Shown here: positions 8,547 through 16,730 of the stretch, in pieces
How positions within the stretch are numbered: the stretch's first letter is position 1
Layout: each line of letters starts with the position of its first letter
Source of the DNA: Candidatus Rubneribacter avistercoris
GTDB taxonomy: Bacteria; Actinomycetota; Coriobacteriia; Coriobacteriales; Eggerthellaceae
Assembly: GCA_019115845.1 (NCBI GenBank)
Contig: DXCU01000063.1
Coordinates: forward strand, 32,538 to 96,537
Reading direction: 5' to 3'
DNA: 64,000 nt
The notes under the pieces: generated by a model
The model's database searches: none
Seen by the model: only the letters and a program-made list of their open reading frames with translations
What the model was told of the DNA's origin: nothing
Translations under genes and position numbers: made by a program

Positions 8547-9464
8547 GACCGCCCCGAGATCGGCCTCAACTCCGCCCTCGGCGCGCAGGGCCTGGCCGAG
8601 GCGGACGAACTCAGCCAGGGAAAGCGTCTCGCCGCGGCGCTTGGGGTCGATGGCGGCGCGCTCGAAGATGCGCGGGAGCGCGGCGGCGATGCGCGCGCCC
8701 TGCGGCCCACGTCCCGCGAAGTAGGTTTTGCAGGAGTTTGCAAGCGTTTTGCGGCGCGTGGCGAAGGCGGCATCCGCCATGACGCGCGCAGCTTCAAGCG
8801 CGGCGGCATCGAGCGGCGCGCCCGCGTCGTCGCAGACGGGGCGGCGGTCCAAGCGCAGCACGGCGCTTTCCACGCGCGGCGGCGGAAAGAAGTTGCCGGG
8901 ACCCACGGGAAAGCGGTCGGCGGGGCGCGCGTGCAGGCGCAGCTTCACCGTGTAGGCGCCGTAGTTCTTCGAACCCGGCTCGGCGGCCATGCGGTCGGCC
9001 ACCTCCTTCTGCACCATCACCGTGGCGCTTTCCATGCCGGGAAAGCGTTCGAAGTAGTCGAGCACCACGGTGGCGGCCACGGCGTAAGGCAGGTTCGCCA
9101 CGAGCTTCGTTGGCGCAAACGGCAGGTCGGCGGGACGCAGGTCGAGGGCGTCTTTTTCCACAAGGGTGAAACGGTCGGCCCAGGGGGCCAGCGTCTGGGT
9201 CAGCACGGGGGGCAAATCAGCGTCGCACTCCACCGATGCCACGCGGCCGGCGCGCTTCAAGAGCGCCACGGTGAGCGTGCCGATACCGGGGCCCACCTCC
9301 AGCACGTCGTCGGCAGGCGACAGGTCGGCCAACTCCACGATCTTGTGCAGGATGGCGTCGTTGATGAGGAAGTTCTGGCCGAGCGAGTATTTGGTGGACA
9401 GTCCGTGCGCTTCAAGGACGGCGCGCGTTGCCGACACGCTGGCCAGCGGGGAAAGCTGCTCCAT
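8535..9464 (-). CDS. rsmA: 16S rRNA (adenine1518-N6/adenine1519-N6)-dimethyltransferase RsmA (KsgA)
   Basis: RsmA dimethylates two adjacent adenines in helix 45 of 16S rRNA. The 309-residue product has the family motifs KYSLGQNFLIND, the SAM-binding EVGPGIGTLT, and the catalytic NLPYA. The ATG overlaps the stop of the upstream flavodoxin gene (ATGA), which argues against longer starts. It ends RRGETLSLAEFVRLGQALRA plus a short tail. A broken copy of this 3' end lies about 1 kb downstream, and the HxlR gene overlaps the last 12 bases. It is last in the operon metG-tatD-flavodoxin-rsmA. Confidence 0.95.
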   Translation of the reverse strand: MEQLSPLASVSATRAVLEAHGLSTKYSLGQNFLINDAILHKIVELADLSPADDVLEVGPGIGTLTVALLKRAGRVASVECDADLPPVLTQTLAPWADRFTLVEKDALDLRPADLPFAPTKLVANLPYAVAATVVLDYFERFPGMESATVMVQKEVADRMAAEPGSKNYGAYTVKLRLHARPADRFPVGPGNFFPPPRVESAVLRLDRRPVCDDAGAPLDAAALEAARVMADAAFATRRKTLANSCKTYFAGRGPQGARIAAALPRIFERAAIDPKRRGETLSLAEFVRLGQALRAEGGVEADLGAVSAR

Positions 9465-10120
9465 CAGGCATCCGCTCCCGGTGCGTGCGCAGCGGCGCGC
9501 GAGTGCGCCGAAGCAGCGCGCGGATGCGTGCCGTCGGGACCTGCGCACGTGTACGCGGAGGCGGGATGCACGCGTCCGCCGGTCAGCGGGTCGGCGCCTG
9601 CGGGCAGCGCGCCGTCGGCCGACACAAGCCCCACCCAGTCATGCACGGTTTCAAGCGCGAACCCCGCCACCGCGAGCGCCGAGCGCGCCTCGCCCACCAG
9701 CGGGCCGAAGCCGTGCGGGTCGCCGCCCTCGCCCACCGCGTACAGATGCGCCGGGCGTTTGGGCTTCGCGCGCCAGTTCGCGTAGAAGTAAGGTTGCAGC
9801 CGGTCAAGGAACGATTTGAGCTGGGCCGGCGCGCCCGCGAAGTAGACAGGGGACACGAGTGCAAGCTCGTCGCACGCGTTCAGCAGGCGGCGGATGCGCG
9901 CCATGTCGTCGGCGATGATGCAGTACAGCTCGTCGCGGCCGACGTTGGAAGCGCACGCCTCGCAGCCGGTGCAGGGGGCCACGCGCACGTCGGAGAGGCG
10001 CACAAGCTCCACACGGTCATTCGGGAAGGCGTCCTCCCAGGCGAATCGCACGGCCTCGGCCAGCCCCGCGCTCCGGCCGCGCGAGCGCGGAGATCCACAG
10101 ATGATCAGGCGGTTTGCCAT
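9464..10120 (-). CDS. flavodoxin-fold NAD(P)H-dependent FMN reductase-like protein
   Basis: A 218-residue protein. The start MANRLIICGSPRSRGRSAGL contains the FMN-phosphate loop of the NADPH-dependent FMN reductase / flavodoxin-like family, followed by APCTGCEACAS (an FeS-flavoprotein-like Cys pair) and LVSPVYFAGAPAQLKSFLDR, all typical of iron-sulfur-flavoprotein-type reductases. The last 45 residues are Ala/His-rich and probably disordered. The gene lies between tatD (5 bases) and rsmA (4-base overlap). No specific electron acceptor can be named. Confidence 0.85.
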   Translation of the reverse strand: MANRLIICGSPRSRGRSAGLAEAVRFAWEDAFPNDRVELVRLSDVRVAPCTGCEACASNVGRDELYCIIADDMARIRRLLNACDELALVSPVYFAGAPAQLKSFLDRLQPYFYANWRAKPKRPAHLYAVGEGGDPHGFGPLVGEARSALAVAGFALETVHDWVGLVSADGALPAGADPLTGGRVHPASAYTCAGPDGTHPRAASAHSRAAAHAPGADA

Positions 10121-10125
10121 GGATG

Positions 10126-11358
10126 TCACTCCCCTTCCCCGGCGGCGGGCACCTGCTTGCTTGCAGGCGGGTGCGCTGACGCTTGCGCCGATGCCTGCCC
10201 GGCTGCCGGCACCCGCGCCGCCGTCTGCGCCGATGCCTGCCCGGTTGCCGATGCCTGTCCGATTGCCGACGTTTGCCCGGTTGCCGATGCCTGCGTTCGC
10301 GCTTGCCCGGCTGCTGGTTCTTGCGCCGCCACCTGCTCCGATGACAACTCCTGAGCCTGCGCTTGCTCCTGCCCGGACGCCTGCGCCCGCTCGCGCTGCC
10401 ACGCCGTGGGCGGGCGGTCGAGCAACGCCCGGGCGTTTTGCATGAGCTGCTCGAGCAGCGCCCTGCGCGCGGGCCCCGGCGCGCATTCGCGCACCTCGGC
10501 CAAGCGGGCAGCCGTGAACACCACGTGCTCTGGGCCGCACGTCATGCCGCGCATGGGCTCGGGCGTCATGTAGGGCGCGTCCGTCTCGGTGAGCAGCCGA
10601 TCTGCCGGCATGCGCGCGGCGGCGTCGCGCACCTCGTCGGCGTTCTTGAACGTGAGCGGGCCGCCGAACGCCGCGTGGCATCCCTCTGAAAGCCACGGCT
10701 CCAAAGTTTCCCAATCAAGGTTGTAGCAGTGCAGGAGCGTGCCCGCCGCCGGAAAACCCTCCTCGCGCAAAAGGGCAAGCGCGTCGTCGTGCGCCTCGCG
10801 CACGTGCAGGATGAGCGGCAGCCCCGTCTCCTTCGCCAGGCGGATTTGCAAGCGGAACGCATCGCGCTGCGCCTCGCGCGGCGAGAAATCGTAGTGGTAG
10901 TCAAGTCCCACCTCGCCGAGCGCGCACACGCGCGGATCGGCCAGGCGCTCGCGCAGACGGGCCTCGAGGGCAACGTCGTAGTGCTTGGCGTTGTGAGGAT
11001 GACAGCCCGTGGCAATGCGCGCATGCGGCACCGCGCGCTCGTCAGCCTTGCGCGGCGCGCCTTCAAGCCCGGGCGCGAGCGCGGCCGCCTCCGCGCGCCA
11101 GGCGTCCAAGCGCTCGAACGTGGCCGGGCCGTCCTCGTGCGCGTCCACGATGGTGCAAACGAACCCCACCCCGTGCGCCGCGCAGCGCGCGAGCGAAAGC
11201 GCCGGGTCGGGCAGCAGCTGCAGGTGCGCGTGCGTGTCAGCCACGGGCGCTTCGAGCACGGGGGCCTCCACCTCGCGAAACTTCCCATGCTTGCGCTTCT
11301 GGCGAAACAACGCGTCGCGGAACAGGGACTCAGGATGTCCCTGCTGTTCATCGGGCAT
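10126..11358 (-). CDS. TatD-family metal-dependent hydrolase with repetitive C-terminal tail
   Basis: A 410-residue protein, about 150 longer than a usual TatD (about 260). The catalytic core carries the metal motifs DTHAHL, GEVGLDYHYD, ILHVREAH, LLHCYN and TETDAPY, so it should be an active TIM-barrel phosphoesterase/DNase. The last ~90 residues, after about residue 320, are a Gln/Ala/Ser-rich degenerate repeat (units such as GQASATGQASAIGQ), unusual for a cytoplasmic housekeeping enzyme. The gene sits downstream of metG, as in many bacteria. Confidence 0.92.
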   Translation of the reverse strand: MPDEQQGHPESLFRDALFRQKRKHGKFREVEAPVLEAPVADTHAHLQLLPDPALSLARCAAHGVGFVCTIVDAHEDGPATFERLDAWRAEAAALAPGLEGAPRKADERAVPHARIATGCHPHNAKHYDVALEARLRERLADPRVCALGEVGLDYHYDFSPREAQRDAFRLQIRLAKETGLPLILHVREAHDDALALLREEGFPAAGTLLHCYNLDWETLEPWLSEGCHAAFGGPLTFKNADEVRDAAARMPADRLLTETDAPYMTPEPMRGMTCGPEHVVFTAARLAEVRECAPGPARRALLEQLMQNARALLDRPPTAWQRERAQASGQEQAQAQELSSEQVAAQEPAAGQARTQASATGQTSAIGQASATGQASAQTAARVPAAGQASAQASAHPPASKQVPAAGEGE

Positions 11359-11391
11359 AAAGGTGCGTCCTTCCTAGCTCACAGGCTCGCA

Positions 11392-12978
11392 TCAATCAAC
11401 GAAATCGATGGCGTCCATGTCAAGGCGCGGGAACAGGGGATCTCCCACCTCCACCGCGCTGCCGGCGGGAAGCTGGCCCCACGCCGCCGCTGCCTCGATG
11501 TCGGTCACGTCCGTCACCTCGCCAAGCGACAGGCGCTTGAACACCTCGGCGGACGTGTTCGGCATGAACGGCGCCATGAAGAGCGCGACTATGCGGATGG
11601 CCTCAAGCGCGTTGTAGATGACCTCGGCCAGCTCGCCGGCGGTTTCCTCGCTCTTCGCAAGGTTCCACGGCGCGCTCTCCTCCACGTAGAGGTTCACGCG
11701 GCTCGCCAGCTTCTGCACCGCGGCGGCCGCGGCGGTGAAGTCAACGGCGCCAAGGGCCGCGTCGTATTCGGCATACAGCCCGTCGGCTATGGCGCGCAGC
11801 GGGTTCTCCTTCGCAAGCACGCCCGCCGGCACCTCGGGCACACGGCCGTCGAAGTACTTCTTCGTCATGTTGAACACGCGGCTGCAAAGGTTGCCCCAGG
11901 TGTTCGCCAGATCGGCGTTGTACACCTGCACCATGCGCTCCATGGAGATGTTGCCGTCGTGGCCGAACTGCACGTCGCTCATGAAGTAGTAGCGGTACGC
12001 GTCCACGCCGAAGATGCGCACGAGGTCGGCGGGTTTGAGTGCGTTGCCCTTCGACTTCGACATCTTCTCGCCCTTGGTGAGCAGAAAACCGTGGCCGAAC
12101 ACCGTGTGCGTGACGGGCAGCCCGGCCGCCATGAGCATGGCCGGCCAGATGACGCAGTGGAAGCGCGTGATGTCCTTGCCCACGAAGTGGTACTGCATGG
12201 GCCAGCGGCGCTCGAACTCGCCGGCGCGTTCGCCCTCGTCGGCGTAGCCAATGCCGGTGAGATAGGCGATGAGCGCGTCGGCCCACACGTAGGCCACATG
12301 GCCCTCGTCAAAGGGCAGCGGCACGCCCCAGTCGAAGGTGGAACGGCTGATGGACAGGTCCTTCAGACCGCTTTTGACGAACGTGACGATCTCGTTCTTG
12401 CGCGTTTCGGGACGGATGAAATCGGGATGCTCCTCGTAGAACTTAAGCAGCGGCTCCTGGAACTCGGAGAGCTTGAAAAACCAGTTCTCCTCGCCGCCGG
12501 CCTTTTGCACGGGGCGCTTGCAGTCGGGGCAGACAAGCTCGCCGTCCTCGTTCTTCTCAAGGTCGCTCTCGGCGTAGTACGTCTCCTCGTGGACGCAGTA
12601 CCAGCCCTCGTAGCTGCCCTTGTAGCACCAGCCTTTGTCGTAGAGGTCCTGCCAGAACTTCCGCACGCTCTTCGCGTGGCGCGGCTCGGTGGTGCGCACG
12701 AAGTCGGTGTAGGTGATGCCGAGCATCTCCCACGCGTCGCGAAACGCCGGCTCCATGGAGTCGCACCAGTCCTGCGGAGCCATGCCCTTGGCGGCGGCGG
12801 TGTCGGCCACCTTCTGGCCGTGCTCGTCCATGCCCGTGACGAACGCCACGTCGTAGCCGTTCATGCGCTGGTAGCGCGCCACGGTGTCGGCGGCGATGGT
12901 GGTGTAGGCCGTGCCGAGGTGCGGCGCGGCGTTCACGTAGTAGATGGGCGTGGTGAACGAGTAGGTTCCCTTCGACAT
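11392..12978 (-). CDS. metG: methionyl-tRNA synthetase
   Basis: This enzyme charges tRNA-Met. The 528-residue class I synthetase starts MSKGTYSFTTPIYYVN after AAAGGAG; longer in-frame starts are disfavoured. Motifs are PHLGTAYTT (the HIGH equivalent), TGMDEHGQK, a partial zinc knuckle CPDC, and GEKMSKSKGNALKP (KMSKS). It is a short form with no C-terminal Trbp111-type tRNA-binding domain. The gene leads the operon into tatD. Confidence 0.95.
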   Translation of the reverse strand: MSKGTYSFTTPIYYVNAAPHLGTAYTTIAADTVARYQRMNGYDVAFVTGMDEHGQKVADTAAAKGMAPQDWCDSMEPAFRDAWEMLGITYTDFVRTTEPRHAKSVRKFWQDLYDKGWCYKGSYEGWYCVHEETYYAESDLEKNEDGELVCPDCKRPVQKAGGEENWFFKLSEFQEPLLKFYEEHPDFIRPETRKNEIVTFVKSGLKDLSISRSTFDWGVPLPFDEGHVAYVWADALIAYLTGIGYADEGERAGEFERRWPMQYHFVGKDITRFHCVIWPAMLMAAGLPVTHTVFGHGFLLTKGEKMSKSKGNALKPADLVRIFGVDAYRYYFMSDVQFGHDGNISMERMVQVYNADLANTWGNLCSRVFNMTKKYFDGRVPEVPAGVLAKENPLRAIADGLYAEYDAALGAVDFTAAAAAVQKLASRVNLYVEESAPWNLAKSEETAGELAEVIYNALEAIRIVALFMAPFMPNTSAEVFKRLSLGEVTDVTDIEAAAAWGQLPAGSAVEVGDPLFPRLDMDAIDFVD

Positions 12979-13144
12979 GGTGCGTGACTCCTTTCTGCGC
13001 GGGCAAATGAGACCTGCGGCAGATGCTCGCGGAGAAGCGGCGGCTTTTCGGCACGCGGTGCGCGCTGCGGGACGCGCCGTCCTCCAACTCCAAAAACAGC
13101 ACATCATTGTAGCATGCCCGCCCGCGCAGACGACGTTGCGCGGG

Positions 13145-13396
13145 CTAGTCGAAGTAGAACAGGTCCTCGAACTTCTTGTCCAGGGCGATACAGAGGACGA
13201 GGGCCAGCTTGGCCGTGGGATTGAACTGGCCCGTCTCGATGGACGAGATGGTTTGGCGCGACACGCCCACAAGCTGCGCCAGCTCGGACTGCGAAAGCCC
13301 CGCCTCCGCGCGGGCGACCTTCAACCGGTTGCGAAGCTCCAGATCGCCATCGTTGCCATGGACGTCGTCAACGCCGAAAGAGGGCATCCTGACCAT
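13145..13396 (-). CDS. XRE-family HTH regulator
   Basis: An 83-residue protein made almost entirely of one Cro/CI helix-turn-helix (RLKVARAEAGLSQSELAQLV then GVSRQTISSIETGQFNPTAK), ending KKFEDLFYFD. It follows a small membrane-protein gene by 9 bases, so the two form an operon. XRE/small-membrane-protein pairs of this kind are widespread and of unknown role; autoregulation through the palindrome at 13763-13774 is likely. The N-terminal extension before the HTH suggests an internal start is possible. Confidence 0.88.
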   Translation of the reverse strand: MVRMPSFGVDDVHGNDGDLELRNRLKVARAEAGLSQSELAQLVGVSRQTISSIETGQFNPTAKLALVLCIALDKKFEDLFYFD

Positions 13397-13405
13397 GGCG
13401 CGGCC

Positions 13406-13720
13406 TCACATCGTGGCCATGATGTGCTGTGCCGCGAAACAGGCGGCGCCAAGCGCGGCAAGCACCCCGCATGCCCGCATGCGAGGGTCGTCTGTCTGAC
13501 GAAAACGGAAGAAGCACATGGTGGCGGTTCCCGACAGCATGATGGTCCCACCGACACCCGCGTCCTGTCCGTGCGCCAGATCCCACACGAACAACGCCAG
13601 CCACACCACAAGCATCACACGCACCATGAGGTACCCCGCACGTTGGTCGAGGGCGTGCATCCGCTCGTCTGCGAACCTGTTCTCGCAGCGGCTCTTTTCG
13701 AGAACCTCCTCCTTGTCCAT
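13406..13720 (-). CDS. small membrane protein co-transcribed with XRE regulator
   Basis: A 104-residue protein starting MDKEEVLEKSRCENRFADER after GGAAGGAGG; an upstream ATG (13765) lacks a ribosome site and overlaps the predicted promoter. About three membrane segments follow an acidic, charged N-terminus of about 25 residues. It resembles the small DUF6442-type proteins found beside XRE regulators. Function unknown; the pairing suggests a membrane sensor or target of the regulator. Confidence 0.8.
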   Translation of the reverse strand: MDKEEVLEKSRCENRFADERMHALDQRAGYLMVRVMLVVWLALFVWDLAHGQDAGVGGTIMLSGTATMCFFRFRQTDDPRMRACGVLAALGAACFAAQHIMATM

Positions 13721-13762
13721 CGCTTCCTCCTTCCGATGTGCAAAGTTTTCTTGACGTTTCGA

Positions 13763-13793
13763 CAAGTATACTTGCCATATGCGAAAAGCGCAA
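13763..13793 (-). promoter_or_regulatory. promoter with palindromic operator for the XRE operon
   Basis: The perfect 12-bp palindrome CAAGTATACTTG (13763-13774) contains a minus-strand -10 TATACT. TTGCGC 16 bp upstream (complement of 13788-13793) can serve as -35. The palindrome overlapping the -10 fits an autoregulatory XRE operator. Confidence 0.6.
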
Positions 13794-13904
13794 GGAGGCA
13801 GGCGGCGTAACGCGGCGGTCGCCGAACCTTAAGATATGTTGACGCCTTGTTTGAGAACGGTTTGCATTCGGCAGGACGTGCGCGGCGCCAACCGCCATGA
13901 AGGC

Positions 13905-13910
13905 TATACT
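13905..13910 (+). promoter_or_regulatory. -10 element for the secreted lipase gene
   Basis: TATACT in the context CTATACTGGG, about 50 bases before the chosen lipase start. The same CTATACTGGG context recurs before the aldehyde dehydrogenase gene (27263). No clear -35 is visible. Confidence 0.45.
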
Positions 13911-13959
13911 GGGCGGCCAAGAAGAGCCCGACCGAACCGTCCACGCGAAAGAGAGGCCC

Positions 13960-15288
13960 ATGCGCGCGCCACGCATCCGACACGCCTTCCGCACGGTCGC
14001 GACCGTCTGCGCCAGCTTCCTTCTGGTGAGCGCCTTCGTCATCCCCCTGCGCTACCTGGGCATGACGACGGGTCTGCTGCCCGTCGCCCGCGCGGAAACG
14101 GCGCTTCAGGCACCGTCCCTCGCTCCGGCTTCGAGCGCGTTCTCCACAATGGTCGAATACAGCAGCGAGGCCGCCGCCGCAAGCGCGCCGGCAAGCGCCG
14201 GGCGCACGTCCACCCGGCTGGACTTCGAGGACGCATGGCTGTTTCGAAACCCCTCCTCTTACAACCACGGCCTTGCCACCGCCTGCGCCGTGCTCTCGGC
14301 CGTGTGCAACGCCGAGTCGCACTATTACAGCGGCGTGGAGGGGGCCGTTCCCTACGCCGAGCATGCGCTCTGGTCGCTGGGGTTCACCGACGTGAGGACG
14401 GAGTCGTACGCTTTGCGCAGCAGCATCCTTGACGAACTGGGGGCTTTGCTGACCGGCGCGCACGACATAGCGGCGTACACCTTGGCCAGCAAGACGGTTC
14501 CGCACCCGGACGGCGGCGAACCTTCCACCATCGTGTTCGTGGGCATACGCGGCAGCTACGGCATCGAATGGATCAGCAACCTCAACTTCGCCTGCAACCG
14601 GTCGGAGGGAGGGGATCACGGAGGCTTCGCCGCGACGGAGGCCGAGGTGGAGCGCGCCCTCGCTCGCTACCTGCGCGACAGAGGGGCAAACCCGGAGCGC
14701 ACGCGCATCCTGATCACGGGGCACAGCCGCGGCGGGGCGGTGGCGAACCTGCTCGCGGCGCGCCTCGACGGCCTCTCCGGAACGCCCGGGCAGATCGTGC
14801 CCGCCGAAAACGTCTACGCGTACACGTTCGCCGCGCCGGCCTCGACGCGCTCCGAAGAGCGTGGAAGCAGCCTCTACGACAACGTGTTCAACATTGTGAA
14901 CACCTCCGACATCGTTCCGCAGCTCCCGCTTGCCGCCTGGGGATACGGGCGGTACGGGATGACGGCCGCGCTTCCGTCCGCGCCCGGCGCGCCGGACGTG
15001 GACGGGAAGGGGGCGCTTGAGCGCATGGAGGAGGCGTTCGAGCGGAACACGGGCGTCGCCTGGGCAGGCAACCGGGACAGCCTTGCCGCCCTCGGCGCGT
15101 TCGCGGACGCGGTCGCGCAGGCGGTTCCCACGGCGGAGGCGCTCGCAAGCCCTGCGGGGATTGCCGGAACCGCCCACGCGTTCCTTGGAACGGACGCCGC
15201 GACGGCCCTGGCCTCGCACCTTCCCGACACCTACATCGCCTGGATGCAGGCCGCGCACGGCGAGGACATGAGGTTCTCGCGAGCCTGA
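13960..15288 (+). CDS. secreted class 3 (Mbeg1-like) lipase
   Basis: A 442-residue exported protein: basic N-terminus, a hydrophobic stretch, and a likely cleavage near VARA-ET. The alpha/beta hydrolase core has the lipase nucleophile elbow GHSRGG (Ser about residue 256) and later NTSDIVPQLPLA, as in class 3 lipases. ATG 13960 follows AAGAGAGG. An earlier ATG at 13897 lies upstream of the -10 element and is rejected. The substrate is unknown; a secreted or surface acyl-ester hydrolase is likely. It is followed by a second alpha/beta hydrolase. Confidence 0.88.
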   Translation: MRAPRIRHAFRTVATVCASFLLVSAFVIPLRYLGMTTGLLPVARAETALQAPSLAPASSAFSTMVEYSSEAAAASAPASAGRTSTRLDFEDAWLFRNPSSYNHGLATACAVLSAVCNAESHYYSGVEGAVPYAEHALWSLGFTDVRTESYALRSSILDELGALLTGAHDIAAYTLASKTVPHPDGGEPSTIVFVGIRGSYGIEWISNLNFACNRSEGGDHGGFAATEAEVERALARYLRDRGANPERTRILITGHSRGGAVANLLAARLDGLSGTPGQIVPAENVYAYTFAAPASTRSEERGSSLYDNVFNIVNTSDIVPQLPLAAWGYGRYGMTAALPSAPGAPDVDGKGALERMEEAFERNTGVAWAGNRDSLAALGAFADAVAQAVPTAEALASPAGIAGTAHAFLGTDAATALASHLPDTYIAWMQAAHGEDMRFSRA

Positions 15289-15347
15289 GGCGCGCCCGCC
15301 CGGGAGGCGGCGCCGGCAACGGCGCGCCAACGGCCGCGCGGGCCAGG

Positions 15348-16208
15348 ATGCCTTGGCGGCGCGGTTTTGCTACCATGTTCGCCATGATCTTTTCGACCGT
15401 CACACCTCCCGAACGCGCGTCGCGGCGCAGGCCGCGCAAGCTGACCGTCGCCCTGGTTGCCGTCCTTGCGGCGATTCTGCTAGCAGGCGGCGCCTTTTTC
15501 GCATACGCCTCGTCGTACTACCGGGCCGGCGAGATAGCGCAGGCGCAGATCGACTCCCCCGACGGACCGCCCGTCGTGCACGGCGAGGACTACCTGGCTT
15601 TCGGAGACGAGCGGGCCGACATCGGGGTGGTGCTCTACCCCGGCGCGAAGGTCGAGTTCAGCGCCTACGCGCCGCTTGCGCGCAAGCTGTCGGAGCGCGG
15701 ATGCTTCGCCGTGATCGTGCGGATGCCGTTCAACTTCGCGTTCTTTAATGTAGGGGCGGCCGACCGCGCGAGGGCGGCCTTTCCCGACGTGGGATCGTGG
15801 TGGGTGGGCGGCCATTCCCTGGGAGGGGCGATGGCCGCGCAGTACGCGGCCGATCATGCGGACGACCCGGACCTGACCGGCGTGGTGCTGCTGGCGGCCT
15901 ACTCCGCCAGCGACCTGTCGGGCGCCGACCTGGGCGCGGTGACCGTGTACGGATCGAACGACCTGGTGCTTGACCGGGAGAAGCTGGCGGCCGGAAAGGC
16001 GCTGCTTCCCGCAGGCTCGCTCACGGTGGAGATAGCGGGCGGCAACCACGCGGGATTCGGCGATTACGGGCCGCAGGACGGCGACGGAGAGCAGGCCATC
16101 GGCGCCGACCGGCAGCAGGAGGAGGCTGCGGACGCCGTGGTCGCGTACATGAGGGAGCGCGCGACGGCCGCCGGAAACGGAAAGGACGCCCTGCCGAAGG
16201 CCGCGTAG
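15348..16208 (+). CDS. membrane-anchored alpha/beta hydrolase
   Basis: A protein of up to 286 residues with one N-terminal membrane segment (LTVALVAVLAAILLAGGAFF) that anchors an external alpha/beta hydrolase domain. The nucleophile elbow is GGHSLGGAMAAQ and the catalytic His lies in AGGNHAGFGDYG, with a nearby acid (VYGSNDLVLD). The start is uncertain: ATG 15348, 15375 or 15384 are in frame and none has a strong ribosome site. Found with the secreted lipase, it may help process an extracellular ester. Specificity is not evident. Confidence 0.83.
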   Translation: MPWRRGFATMFAMIFSTVTPPERASRRRPRKLTVALVAVLAAILLAGGAFFAYASSYYRAGEIAQAQIDSPDGPPVVHGEDYLAFGDERADIGVVLYPGAKVEFSAYAPLARKLSERGCFAVIVRMPFNFAFFNVGAADRARAAFPDVGSWWVGGHSLGGAMAAQYAADHADDPDLTGVVLLAAYSASDLSGADLGAVTVYGSNDLVLDREKLAAGKALLPAGSLTVEIAGGNHAGFGDYGPQDGDGEQAIGADRQQEEAADAVVAYMRERATAAGNGKDALPKAA

Positions 16209-16391
16209 ACCCGGCCGCTTCGGGGCGAGGCCGATCGCCTTTCGCCCGCAGCCCCCTGCGCACTCGCGGGCGCCAGGAGGACTCCGAACGCGCGCCGGGC
16301 GACTCCGAGCAGGAATCGGGCGGACTCCGCGTGCGCGCGCCGCGCGGGCGGAAATCCGGCGTGAAAATCCGGGCGCAAAAAAATATTAAAA

Positions 16392-16427
16392 ATTATTCTT
16401 TACAAAGAATAATACGTACTTTAGTAT
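16392..16427 (+). promoter_or_regulatory. promoter embedded in a 22-bp perfect palindrome
   Basis: In an AT-rich patch, 10-bp arms ATTATTCTTT and AAAGAATAAT surround AC (16392-16413). TTTACA (16399-16404) followed by a 17-bp spacer and TAGTAT (16422-16427) makes a good sigma-70 promoter. The -35 lies at the centre of the palindrome, so a dimeric repressor bound there would block transcription. Confidence 0.7.
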
Positions 16428-16433
16428 AAGCCA

Positions 16434-16516
16434 TGTGGAAAGACCGCCTCCGACGGTCCTCCTCGTTTCACTCGTCCAAGCGAAGCCCGCCTCCCCCGCG
16501 GGCTTCGCTTGTGTTT
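16434..16516 (+). ncRNA. candidate small RNA between a promoter and a terminator
   Basis: Starting about 7 bases after the TAGTAT -10 and ending at a strong terminator, a transcript of about 80 bases is predicted. It has a small 5' hairpin (GACCG/CGGTC, 16442-16458), a single-stranded middle, then the terminator. The only reading frame runs through the terminator and has no ribosome site. The target is unknown. It may act with the MerR-controlled operon next door, but that is inference. Confidence 0.5.
16478..16510 (+). terminator. strong rho-independent terminator
   Basis: A 13-bp perfect stem (AAGCGAAGCCCGC with its complement), a 7-base loop, then GTGTTT. It ends the candidate small RNA and could also stop read-through from the hydrolase gene. 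Confidence 0.8.
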
Positions 16517-16545
16517 AAGGGCGATACGGCTTGAACGAAGTGAGA

Positions 16546-16686
16546 GGCAGCGCCTTTAGACGCTGCCGGCACCCCTTGGCCTTATAGGCCCAGAGCAAAA
16601 TTCGGGGATGGTTATCGCCCTCGCATGCATTCGCATACTAGGGGGCGACAATCCGCTTTGGGGGCAAATGCACATCAGAATGTGCA
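16546..16686. other. cluster of small hairpins, gene-free
   Basis: Hairpins here are GGCAGCG/CGCTGCC (16546-16567), GGCC-TTATA-GGCC (16578-16590) and TGCACAT-CAGA-ATGTGCA (16669-16686). No ORF fits. The layout recalls the structured 3' end of an IS200/IS605-type element or its associated RNA, but no tnpB remains and the match is by eye only. The cluster lies downstream of merR on the minus strand and may include its terminator. Confidence 0.3.
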
Positions 16687-16730
16687 CCGGAACGCACACT
16701 AGAGTGCCTGCGCCTACCCAATGCCTAGCG

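Noticed and set aside
10729..12987. A 752-codon plus-strand ORF
   Set aside because: Antisense to tatD and metG; no motifs.
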